From Nanobdellota archaeon (GTDB lineage: Archaea > Nanobdellota > Nanobdellia > SCGC-AAA011-G17 > ARS1403), in contig NZCA01000002.1 of the NCBI GenBank assembly GCA_002688095.1, forward strand, positions 1 to 52,662: a stretch of DNA of 52,662 bases, read 5' to 3'. This document shows, piece after piece, positions 1 through 6,642 of the stretch. Under the pieces are notes generated by a model. The model was not told where the DNA came from. It saw only the letters and a list, made by a program, of their open reading frames with translations, and did no database searches. The position numbers were made by a program, and so were the translations under genes. Every line of letters begins with the position of its first letter. Positions within the stretch are counted from its first letter, which is position 1.

Positions 1-96
1 CTTGCGAATATGGTAAGCAGCCTTGCCACACCGTCTACAACGAATAAAATTCTTTTTTCCAGATTTTTTACCCATAGAGGGTGTGCCCTTTGTCAT
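1..96 (-). CDS. rpl37e: Ribosomal protein eL37 (L37e), C-terminus outside window
   Basis: Only the first 32 codons are visible. The N-terminus has the Gly/Lys-rich start and the 'RCRRCGKAAYH' zinc-binding segment typical of eL37, a small zinc-finger protein of the large ribosomal subunit. The ATG lies one base after the stop of the LSm gene on the same strand, so the two are surely co-transcribed. The LSm-eL37 pair is a common archaeal arrangement. The gene is cut by the window edge, not truncated in the genome as far as can be seen. Confidence 0.9.
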   Translation of the reverse strand, partial: MTKGTPSMGKKSGKKNFIRCRRCGKAAYHIRK

Positions 97-97
97 T

Positions 98-328
98 TTA
101 CTCTGATGGAGATATTAAGATTATTGTGTCACCACGAATAAAAGCTTGTCCAAACTTTCGTTTTAATTCACCGTCTATATGCTCTTCAGCATCTTCTAAA
201 ACAGTATTAATATGAATATCAAAGGCTTTTAGAGTACCTTGAAGTTGTGTTCCATTTTTTAGTTCTAATATAACTTTTTTATCACGTGCGCCATTAAGCA
301 TATCTAATGGTCTTGAATTTGTTTCCAT
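98..328 (-). CDS. Sm-like (LSm) archaeal RNA-binding protein
   Basis: The 76-residue protein has both Sm motifs: Sm1 around residues 18-50 ('ELKNGTQLQGTLKAFDIHIN') and Sm2 near the C-terminus ('FIRGDTIILI'). Archaeal LSm proteins form heptameric rings that bind U-rich RNA. A purine-rich GGGGGTT lies about 6 nt before the ATG, so this start looks Shine-Dalgarno driven rather than leaderless. It is the first gene of an operon with eL37 and is divergent from the eS8 gene. Confidence 0.93.
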   Translation of the reverse strand: METNSRPLDMLNGARDKKVILELKNGTQLQGTLKAFDIHINTVLEDAEEHIDGELKRKFGQAFIRGDTIILISPSE

Positions 329-425
329 GTATGTAACCCCCTTGTAAGATTGAAAATTAAGAGATAAAATGTGTTTTTAAGCTTTACCATAATCTTTATA
401 AACCAATTTCTGAAATTATAATGTT

Positions 426-797
426 ATGAAAAGTCAATTTAGATCTAAAAGGAAAGCGAGTGGGGGTAGATATAAGGCTACTAGGAAGAAAAAATTGAGA
501 GAAGTAGCGAGAGAGCCTTTGTATACTAGAATTGGAGAAAAGAAAGTAAATAAGTATAGGGTACAAGGTGGAAACATTAAGAAGAGTTTGTTAAGATCTA
601 ATGAGGCGAATGTTTTGATTGATGGGAAGTATAAGAAAGTAAAAGTGGAAGAAGTAGTAGAAAATCAAGCTAATAGACACTTTGTAAGACGAAATATTCT
701 GACAAAAGGGGCCATTATTAAGACAGAAGCTGGAAATGCTAAGGTAGTTAATAGACCTGGACAGGAAGGTTTCATTAATGCCATTTTGGTCAAATAA
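426..797 (+). CDS. rps8e: Ribosomal protein eS8 (S8e)
   Basis: The 123-residue length is normal for archaeal eS8. The 'RSKRKASGGRY' N-terminus and the C-terminal 'TKGAIIKTEAGNAKVVNRPG' match the family. It is a small-subunit protein. A TATA box (CTTTATAAACC, about 391-401) sits some 26 nt before the ATG, which fits a leaderless transcript. Transcription is divergent from LSm. Confidence 0.93.
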   Translation: MKSQFRSKRKASGGRYKATRKKKLREVAREPLYTRIGEKKVNKYRVQGGNIKKSLLRSNEANVLIDGKYKKVKVEEVVENQANRHFVRRNILTKGAIIKTEAGNAKVVNRPGQEGFINAILVK

Positions 798-892
798 GAT
801 TATTTCTTGACGACAAAATTTTAAAAAAAGAAAGATTTATATACTACTATTTTTGAATATTTATAAAGCTTATGCTAATGGGGGTTTAAACA

Positions 893-1813
893 ATGGCTGT
901 GTCTTATGTTAAAAAATGTCCGGAATGTGGGGGCATTAATTTAGTTCTGGATAAGGATAAGGGTGAGATCCACTGTAAAGACTGCGGTTTAGTAATTGAA
1001 GAGAAGATGGTGGACTTTGGTCAAGAATGGAGAGAATTTGACCATGAACAAGCTACTTCTAGAAGAAGAACTGGAAGTCCTATGACCTTTACCAAGTTTG
1101 ATAAAGGACTTGGAACTGATGTTGGAAAGAAATCAGATTTATATCAATTAGGTGGTAAGGAAAGAAATAGGTTCTTTAGATTAAGAAAATGGCAATACAG
1201 AATTTCTACTGCTATTGAGAGGAATTTAAAACTTGCACTTGCGGAGTTAAAAAGAGTTTCTAGTTACCTTAAACTTCCGAAAGCAGTAGAAGAAGAATCA
1301 GCTAGGATATATACTTTAGCGGTTCAAAGGGGCTTAGTTAGGGGTAGATCGATGGAATCTGTTGTGGCAGGTGCGTTGTATGCGGCTTGTAGGAGACATG
1401 AAGTGCCTAGGACTTTAGATGAATTATCAGAAGCAAGTGGTATTCATAAGAAAGAAATTGGAAGAACTTATAGATTTGTTACAAGAGAATTAGGAATTAG
1501 AATTTTACCTAGTAATCCAGTGGATTATATAGCTAGATTTGCAAGTGCTTTGAAGTTAAATGCAGAAACACAATCAAAAGCTGTAGAAATCTTAGAAAAA
1601 GCTCAAAATTCAGAATTAACTTCTGGAAGAGGACCTACTGGAATTGCGGCTGCTAGTCTTTATGTAGCTGCTTTAATGAATAATGAGAAAAGAACGCAAA
1701 GAGAAGTGGCAGATGTGGCAGGGGTTACGGAAGTTACAATTCGAAATAGATATAAAGAATTAATTAAAAAATTGAAATTAGATGAGAAATTAAAGAATAA
1801 AGTTGGAAGATAA
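893..1813 (+). CDS. tfb: Transcription initiation factor TFB (TFIIB)
   Basis: The 306-residue protein starts with a zinc ribbon (Cys9, Cys12, Cys28, Cys31), followed by a B-finger/linker ('FGQEWREFD') and two cyclin-like repeats (about residues 110-200 and 205-300), each with HTH segments. TFB bridges TBP on the TATA box to RNA polymerase. Two TATA-like boxes (about 836-845 and 860-869) and a GGGGG run precede the ATG. An ACGACA hexamer lies at 809-814 upstream. No TBP gene is in this window. Confidence 0.96.
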   Translation: MAVSYVKKCPECGGINLVLDKDKGEIHCKDCGLVIEEKMVDFGQEWREFDHEQATSRRRTGSPMTFTKFDKGLGTDVGKKSDLYQLGGKERNRFFRLRKWQYRISTAIERNLKLALAELKRVSSYLKLPKAVEEESARIYTLAVQRGLVRGRSMESVVAGALYAACRRHEVPRTLDELSEASGIHKKEIGRTYRFVTRELGIRILPSNPVDYIARFASALKLNAETQSKAVEILEKAQNSELTSGRGPTGIAAASLYVAALMNNEKRTQREVADVAGVTEVTIRNRYKELIKKLKLDEKLKNKVGR

Positions 1814-1822
1814 CTTTGTAAA

Positions 1823-2194
1823 ATGGGAAAGATTTCTGAGGCTTTGAAAAGGGGCCAAATTGGTGGAAAAGAAAAAGAAGGATGTGGGGGTAATCCTATT
1901 ATTGTGAAGACTCAAGACATTATTGATGTCGAACCTTGGGACAGTAATAAATTAAAATTAGATCCAAAAGGTTATTTCTTATTTGAGATTGAGGACGGGT
2001 TTATTTATGCGGGTTTTGTGAATTATCAGAATGAGTTATTGAAAGTGTTTAGAGCTAAAGAAGCTATAGCTATGTTTAAAGCTATTTTAAAAGAAGAGTT
2101 AGTGAGTAACGAGGATCATGCGGCTTATGTGGGTTATGAGTTAGGTAAGTGTGAAGAATGTTTAAAGCATAATAAAGAATATATTCAGAGTTAA
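1823..2194 (+). CDS. DUF4346-like conserved archaeal protein
   Basis: The 123-residue protein starts 9 nt after the tfb stop, so the two are probably co-transcribed. The segment 'DPKGYFLFEI' followed by 'ELVSNEDHAAYVGYELGKCE' resembles the DUF4346 domain, which in other archaea can be attached to pterin-related enzymes; here it stands alone. Its biochemical role is unknown. A Cys pair near the C-terminus (CEEC) might bind metal. The stop codon overlaps the start of a dispersed palindromic repeat. Confidence 0.72.
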   Translation: MGKISEALKRGQIGGKEKEGCGGNPIIVKTQDIIDVEPWDSNKLKLDPKGYFLFEIEDGFIYAGFVNYQNELLKVFRAKEAIAMFKAILKEELVSNEDHAAYVGYELGKCEECLKHNKEYIQS

Positions 2195-2220
2195 ACTTTC
2201 CCTAAAAGTTTAATCAAAAA
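2193..2220 (+). repeat. Dispersed palindromic repeat, copy 1
   Basis: Seven-bp stem AAACTTT/AAAGTTT with loop CCCTA, followed by the tail AATCAAAA. It begins inside the stop codon of the upstream gene and fills the gap between two convergent genes. The loop and tail match the copy at 14231. Confidence 0.75.
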
Positions 2221-3114
2221 TTAAATTTTTACTTCCATAAAATCCTTAGCTAAATCTGTGTGCTTGAAGATTTTTTGAGCTTGTTTCTTTAAAGATTCTA
2301 ATTCTTTGTATCTTTGAGAGAAATGGGTTAAAATTAATCTTTTGGCCTTAGCTTTTTTAGCCATCTCTGCTGCTAAAGTGGAAGTTAAGTGTTTTCTTTT
2401 TTTAACTAAAGAAGATAATTCTTCACTCCAAGTGGATTCTGTTATTAATAAATCTGAATTTTTAGCTAAGATTAGGGCAGATTTTGTAGGGGCAGTGTCC
2501 ATTATGATTGTTATTTTTTTACCTGGAATTAAATCTGTGGCTTTACTGGCAAGTATTTTTTTACCTTTGTAAGTAATTGATTTGCCTTGTTGTAATTTTC
2601 CTAAAATAGGATGTTGTTTTAAATTGTATTTTTTTAAATATTTTAAGTTAATTTTTCTTTTGTCATTTTCTTTAAAGCTGAAAGCTAAACAAGGAGTACC
2701 GTGTTCTACCGGGGTAGCTTCTAATGAAAAGTCCTTATTTTTATAGAAAATCCCTTTGGATATTTCTTTTATTGTGTAGTTTGTTCTTTCTTTTTGGATA
2801 ATTCCGGACATCATGTGTTTAAGATATTTTTTAGAGCCTTTAGGGCCGTAGATTTCTAAAGTTTTAGTATAATTATGGGCGGCTAAGTTTTGAATTAAAC
2901 CAGGAATACCTAAGACATGATCCCCATGCCAATGGGTAATAAGTAATTTAGTGATTTTTCCAGGTCTGACACCTGCAATGCGTAATTGTCTTTGAGTACC
3001 TTCCCCACAATCTACTAAAATTCCTTCGTTCTTGTAAGTAAGTAAAAGACTAGAATGATTTCTGTCTACTGTAGGTATCATTGAGGATGTACCTAAAAAT
3101 GTTATATTTATCAT
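2221..3114 (-). CDS. rnz: Ribonuclease Z (tRNA 3'-processing)
   Basis: The 297-residue protein is a metallo-beta-lactamase-fold endonuclease. The key motif 'THWHGDH' (His61, His63, Asp65, His66) is present, plus 'VEHGTPCLAF', 'IIMDTAPT' and a late 'LTHFSQRY' His motif, in RNase Z order. It cuts tRNA precursors after the discriminator base. This matters here because none of the five tRNAs encodes CCA. Its gene is convergent with that of the DUF4346-like protein and divergent from endA. Confidence 0.95.
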   Translation of the reverse strand: MINITFLGTSSMIPTVDRNHSSLLLTYKNEGILVDCGEGTQRQLRIAGVRPGKITKLLITHWHGDHVLGIPGLIQNLAAHNYTKTLEIYGPKGSKKYLKHMMSGIIQKERTNYTIKEISKGIFYKNKDFSLEATPVEHGTPCLAFSFKENDKRKINLKYLKKYNLKQHPILGKLQQGKSITYKGKKILASKATDLIPGKKITIIMDTAPTKSALILAKNSDLLITESTWSEELSSLVKKRKHLTSTLAAEMAKKAKAKRLILTHFSQRYKELESLKKQAQKIFKHTDLAKDFMEVKI

Positions 3115-3165
3115 AAAATATGTGTTAGCGAAAGCATTTTAAATAACTTTTCATTGAAATTTGAT

Positions 3166-3756
3166 ATGCCAAAAAAGAAAAAGAAACTTTTAGAAAAAGT
3201 TTCAGCAAAAGGGAAGAAAGAAACAACTAGAGTGAAGAAAGTTAAAGCTATTTTTTCTAAAGAAAGAATTTTGGCTGATAAGGTTCCGGAAGCGACTAAT
3301 TTACATAATAAAACTCGATATGGGGAATATGTAGAGGATAAAGTACAGTATTCTTTAGTTGAAGCTTTGTATTTATTAGAAAGAAAAAGACTTAATTTGA
3401 GAGATGCTAGAAATAAAGCTATTAAGAAAGAAGATTTTAGAAAAAAATGTAGTAGGTTAGAGAAGAATTTTTCAATTAGGTATGCGGTTTTTAAGGATTT
3501 AAGGAATAGAGGATATATTGTTAAAACTGCTCTTAAATTTGGAGCTGATTTTAGAATTTATGATAAAGGAGTTAAACCTGGAGAAGATCATGCTAAATGG
3601 ATTGTGTATCCTTTAAGAGAAACTGAGACTTTAACTTTATATGAATTCTCTGCTAAAAATAGAGTAGCACATAGTACTAGGAAAACATTATTATTAGCTG
3701 TGGTTGATGATGAAGGTGATGTGAGTTATTGGAATAGTAGCTGGGTGAAGCCATAA
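3166..3756 (+). CDS. endA: tRNA-intron splicing endonuclease EndA
   Basis: The 196-residue enzyme removes introns at bulge-helix-bulge (BHB) RNA motifs. The catalytic triad is visible: Tyr132 in 'KFGADFRIY', His142 in 'EDHAKW', and Lys173 in 'STRKTLLLAVVDDEGD'. The length and single catalytic set look like the homotetrameric (alpha4) class. I chose the ATG at 3166; an in-frame TTG at 3154 is also open, but a TTTAAATAA box at about 3138-3146 suits a leaderless start at 3166. The first 30 residues are Lys-rich and contain an inserted palindromic repeat. Four tRNAs and the alba mRNA in this window are predicted substrates. Confidence 0.95.
   Translation: MPKKKKKLLEKVSAKGKKETTRVKKVKAIFSKERILADKVPEATNLHNKTRYGEYVEDKVQYSLVEALYLLERKRLNLRDARNKAIKKEDFRKKCSRLEKNFSIRYAVFKDLRNRGYIVKTALKFGADFRIYDKGVKPGEDHAKWIVYPLRETETLTLYEFSAKNRVAHSTRKTLLLAVVDDEGDVSYWNSSWVKP
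3183..3210 (+). repeat. Dispersed palindromic repeat, copy 2 (inside endA)
   Basis: GAAACTTTT and AAAAGTTTC form a perfect 9-bp stem around loop AGA, then a CAGCAAAA-type tail. The copy is read in frame as 'KKLLEKVSAKGK' in the disordered-looking N-terminus of EndA. The same peptide pattern recurs in the TFE tail. Confidence 0.8.
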
Positions 3757-3789
3757 ATTTTTATAAATTCCCAATTCTAACCTGAAGAT

Positions 3790-4719
3790 ATGGAAGATGC
3801 TTTGACTATAAAGAGAGATAAGATTATTGAAATTGTTAAACAAGAAGGGCCTTTGTTACCCATGATTATTATGAAGGGGTTAGAAATAGATTCTACTTAT
3901 GCGGGAGCTATGATGAGTGAAATGGTGAGTTCTAATATGCTTAAAATTACAAATGTAAAGAAAGGGGGAAGTCCTTTTTATTATTTAGATGGACAGGAAG
4001 AAAAATTAGAGGCTTTGATTGAGAATTTGAATGAGAAAGATCAGCAAACATCTCAATTATTAAAGAAAAAAGGAGTTTTAAGGGATAAAGATTTGTCTCC
4101 GTTGCAGAGAGTGAGTTTAAGACAGATAAAAGATTATGCAAAAGAAGTACAGGTTAAGAGAGATAATGAAGTAGATTTATTTTGGAGATGGTATTTGTTA
4201 GAAGAAAGTAAAGTTAAAGGATTAATAACAGAATATTTGCAGACCAAACCAATTCGAGAAGTTAAACCGATGGAGAAACCTGTAGAAGAACCTTCTTTAA
4301 GAAAGAACGTCCACGAAGAAAAAGGGTTAGCAAAAGAGGAGTTTCACGAAGAAAGAGAAGAAATTCCTGTACAGGAAGAAAAACAAGCACCTTTAGTAGA
4401 ACCTAAACCTTTAGTGGATAATACCAGGGATCCTTTAGGAAGTTTTTTTGTAGATAATGGTATTGAGGTTTTACAACAAGATATTATAAAAAAAGGAAAG
4501 GAATTAAATTATTTAGTAGGGTTGGATACAAGGATTGGGAAAAATTTATTTTTTTTAAAATATAGAAATAAGAAGAAAATAAGTGAAGCAGATTTATCTT
4601 TAGCATTGCATGAAGCTAAAAACTTGCCTTTGATTTTTGTAACTAATGGGAGCTTAACTAAAAAAGCCAAAGAGATGATGAATAAAGAGTTTAGAGGAAT
4701 GATGTTTAAACAGATTTAA
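3790..4719 (+). CDS. Winged-helix protein with restriction-endonuclease-like C-terminal domain
   Basis: The 309-residue protein has an N-terminal winged helix (about residues 5-70), a helical middle (about 90-155), a charged Glu/Pro/Lys-rich linker (about 160-210) and a C-terminal alpha/beta domain (about 215-309). In the last domain, 'LVGLDTRIGKNLFFLKYRNK', a helix and then 'LPLIFVTNGSLTKKAKE' resemble the Mrr/RecB-like nuclease core, although the usual E-x-K is not clearly present, so it may be inactive. The fold assignment is inference. The linker carries an inserted palindromic repeat, and another copy follows the stop codon. Function unknown; the architecture suggests a DNA-binding regulator or repair accessory protein. 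Confidence 0.6.
   Translation: MEDALTIKRDKIIEIVKQEGPLLPMIIMKGLEIDSTYAGAMMSEMVSSNMLKITNVKKGGSPFYYLDGQEEKLEALIENLNEKDQQTSQLLKKKGVLRDKDLSPLQRVSLRQIKDYAKEVQVKRDNEVDLFWRWYLLEESKVKGLITEYLQTKPIREVKPMEKPVEEPSLRKNVHEEKGLAKEEFHEEREEIPVQEEKQAPLVEPKPLVDNTRDPLGSFFVDNGIEVLQQDIIKKGKELNYLVGLDTRIGKNLFFLKYRNKKKISEADLSLALHEAKNLPLIFVTNGSLTKKAKEMMNKEFRGMMFKQI
4288..4324 (+). repeat. Dispersed palindromic repeat, copy 3 (inside the wHTH protein)
   Basis: Stem arms GAACCTTCTTT and AAAGAACGTCC, each lengthened by a TC/GA pair relative to the core, pair at about 9 of 11 positions. It is read in the same frame as the other coding copies, giving 'PSLRKNVHEEKG'. A partial second unit follows at about 4325-4355 (peptide 'LAKEEFHEE'). 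Confidence 0.6.
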
Positions 4720-4721
4720 AA

Positions 4722-4752
4722 GAACCCTTTTAGAAAAAGCGTTCACGGAAAA
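4722..4752 (+). repeat. Dispersed palindromic repeat, copy 4
   Basis: GAACCCTTTT and AAAAGCGTTC form a 10-bp stem with one C-C mismatch, loop AGA, then CACGGAAAA. It starts 2 nt after the stop codon of the upstream gene. This is subfamily B (tail CACGGAAAA). Confidence 0.8.
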
Positions 4753-4809
4753 TGATAAAAAGCTTCAGTAAAAAGATATATTTTTATAAGATTTTTAGTT
4801 CTTAAGATT

Positions 4810-5886
4810 ATGCGAGAATATATTTTTATTTTAGGAAGGGAGCCTGAATTAAGTTTTTTAGAAATAATTAGTTATTTTAAAGCACAAGGTGTTACTTATA
4901 AGGTAGTAGAGTATAAAGATGAGGTTGCTATATTTTTGTTAAGAGAGTTTGATTCAGATATTCTGATTAAAAGATTAGGGGGGACGGTTAAAATTGCAGA
5001 AGTATTTATGGATTATAAGTATAAAGGAGAAGAGAATAGGTTAAATTGGGGTATTAGTGTTTACAAAGGTCAAGGTAAAGAATTAAGAAATTATTTGACT
5101 AAAGAATTTAAAAAAGAAAATGTAAAGGCTATGTTTAGAAAAGCTAGAGAAAAATTTTTTACTCCGAGTGAAATTCTTGCTAAGCATTTATTGGAATTTG
5201 TTGTGTATGGAAAATATTGGGCTAAAACCATTGCAATATTTGAGCCTAAATGGTACAAAGAAAGAGATGAAACTAGACCAAAACAGATGTTATTGCATCA
5301 GGTTAGTTTAAGATTAGCTAGGATTTTAATTAATTTATCTCAAGCAAGAGCTAATTTATTAGATCCTTATTGTGGGGTGGGGACTATCTTGCAAGAAGGT
5401 TTGATTTCTAATTTAGATGTGGTTGGAGTGGATATTGATGAAGAAAGTGTTAAAGCGAGTAAAAAGAATTTGGAATGGCTGAAAAATAAATATAATTTAA
5501 AGAATAAATTTAAAGTAATAAAAGGAGATGCTAAGGGATTAACTCGATATTTTAAAAGAAATTCTATTCAAGGGGTGGCTACAGAGCCTTATTTAGGACC
5601 TTATCATAAAAAATTACCCACTAGGGAGAAAGTTTCAGGGGAAGTGAAGAATTTAGAAAGGTTGTATTATGGGTTTTTAGTTCAATTAAGGCAAATTTTA
5701 AGGAAGAATGGAAAAGTGGCTATTGTTTTTCCTAGGTTGAAGTTTCATAGGGGAAGTAAGAATTTAGATGTTAAAGAGATTTTAAAGAATTCTGGGTTTA
5801 AAGTAAGTAATATAGATGAAAGGGTTAAATTACCAATTGTTTCTGAAGGAAAATTCTTAGATAGGTTGATTTATGTTTTGGAGTAG
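4810..5886 (+). CDS. Trm11/Trm-G10-like SAM-dependent RNA methyltransferase
   Basis: The 358-residue protein has an N-terminal THUMP-like region (about 1-160) and a C-terminal Rossmann methyltransferase. SAM motif I is 'LLDPYCGVGTILQEG', the acidic motif is 'VVGVDID', and motif IV is 'TEPYLGPYHKK' in place of the usual DPPYG. The family makes N2-methyl or dimethyl guanosine at tRNA position 10. The altered motif IV leaves the exact target open. A TATA-like TATATTTTTATAAG precedes the ATG. Confidence 0.8.
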   Translation: MREYIFILGREPELSFLEIISYFKAQGVTYKVVEYKDEVAIFLLREFDSDILIKRLGGTVKIAEVFMDYKYKGEENRLNWGISVYKGQGKELRNYLTKEFKKENVKAMFRKAREKFFTPSEILAKHLLEFVVYGKYWAKTIAIFEPKWYKERDETRPKQMLLHQVSLRLARILINLSQARANLLDPYCGVGTILQEGLISNLDVVGVDIDEESVKASKKNLEWLKNKYNLKNKFKVIKGDAKGLTRYFKRNSIQGVATEPYLGPYHKKLPTREKVSGEVKNLERLYYGFLVQLRQILRKNGKVAIVFPRLKFHRGSKNLDVKEILKNSGFKVSNIDERVKLPIVSEGKFLDRLIYVLE

Positions 5887-5926
5887 AGCAAGCTTTATAA
5901 ACTTCATATTAAGGGTTTAGAGGTAT

Positions 5927-6124
5927 ATGGGAAGGATTAAAACACAATTAGTTAAGAGAATAGCATTAAAGTTAATGCGAATGGATTCTGATAGATTTAA
6001 GAAGGATTTTTCCGAAAATAAAAAGATTTTAGCAGAAGTGAGTGAGATAAATTCCAAGAAGTTAAGGAACATTATTGCCGGTTATTTGACTAGATTAGTG
6101 AGACAACAAGAAGTTAGCAAGTAA
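5927..6124 (+). CDS. rps17e: Ribosomal protein eS17 (S17e)
   Basis: The 65-residue protein matches eS17: 'MGRIKTQLVKRIALKLM' at the N-terminus and 'NSKKLRNIIAGYLTRLVR' near the C-terminus. It is a small-subunit protein. A GCTTTATAAAC TATA box lies about 30 nt upstream. It is followed 38 nt later by alba, perhaps in one transcript. Confidence 0.95.
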   Translation: MGRIKTQLVKRIALKLMRMDSDRFKKDFSENKKILAEVSEINSKKLRNIIAGYLTRLVRQQEVSK

Positions 6125-6162
6125 TATTCATTAAAAACAAGTATAACTGGAGGTTGGATAAA

Positions 6163-6555
6163 ATGAGTGAAGAAAATATTGAGAATAAAGAGGGAGGAGA
6201 CGACAAAAAATCTATTAATATAGGTGGAAAAGAGAAATCGAATGACCATGTTGTGTTTATCGGTGACAAACCTTTTAACAGAAGATAGCTGTGTGCTATT
6301 TCTGGAAGTTTGAATTATGTTACCGGAGTCGTTATGCAATTTACTACACAAGGTGCAGAAGAAGTGGTCATTAAGTCTAGAGGAAGATTTATTTCTAGGG
6401 CGGTGGATGTGGCTGAAGTGGCTAGAAAGAGATTTTTAGAAGGACAAATAGATATTGCACCAAACGGTATAGAGGTAGGTAGTGAAGAATTTGACAACAA
6501 AGAAGGGAAAAGAATTCGAGTTTCCTATGTAGAGATAAAACTTATCAAAAAATAG
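6163..6555 (+). CDS. albA: Alba chromatin protein, gene interrupted by a 33-nt BHB intron
   Basis: Alba is an abundant archaeal DNA/RNA-binding protein. The reading frame from the ATG at 6163 (after GGAGG about 10 nt upstream) runs through 'HVVFIGDKPF' and then meets an in-frame TAG at 6286-6288. The rest of Alba ('NYVTGVVMQFTTQG... VVIKSRGR', 'RVSYVEIKL') follows. Coding sequence is therefore join(6163..6277, 6311..6555): 115 + 245 = 360 nt, 119 residues. Splicing joins 'A' to 'TG', giving Met39 and the family-typical KPFMNYV. The N-terminal 25 residues are an acidic, Gly-rich extension. Without splicing only a 41-residue fragment would be made; an alternative start at the TTG 6310 would lose the first beta strand. 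Confidence 0.92.
6278..6310 (+). other. Predicted BHB intron within the alba mRNA
   Basis: The RNA around the insertion folds as follows: central 4-bp helix CUUU(6273-6276 region)/GAAG(6305-6308), 3-nt bulge UAA (6276-6278 region), intron stem CAGAA/UUCUG directly stacked on the 3' strand, inner stem AUAGC/GCUAU with loop UGUGU, and a second 3-nt bulge UUU (6309-6311). Cutting each bulge between its second and third base removes exactly 33 nt, 6278-6310. The intron contains the in-frame TAG. An outer pairing GGUGAC/GUUACC (6262-6267 with 6319-6324) closes the structure. Archaeal BHB geometry is established knowledge; its use here is inferred. Confidence 0.88.
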
Positions 6556-6584
6556 AACCTTTTAAGAAAACGTTCACGAAAAGG
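6555..6584 (+). repeat. Dispersed palindromic repeat, copy 5
   Basis: GAACCTTTT and AAAACGTTC pair around loop AAG with the same C-C mismatch as copies 4 and 8, then CACGAAAA. It shares its first base with the alba stop codon. The T-rich stretch after it (6585-6601) would suit a transcription terminator. Confidence 0.8.
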
Positions 6585-6642
6585 TTTTTTTTATTTCTTC
6601 TAAAAAAGTTTAAATAGTAATAAGTAGATTTTTACTAAAGAG

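Noticed and set aside
2342-2572. Plus-strand frame inside the RNase Z gene
   Set aside because: It lies wholly antisense to a strongly conserved gene and has no recognisable domain.
6310-6555. Alba starting from the TTG at 6310 as a complete 81-residue protein
   Set aside because: It would lack the first beta strand 'HVVFIGDKPF', which is present upstream in the same gene behind a Shine-Dalgarno, and it ignores the exact BHB structure between the parts.
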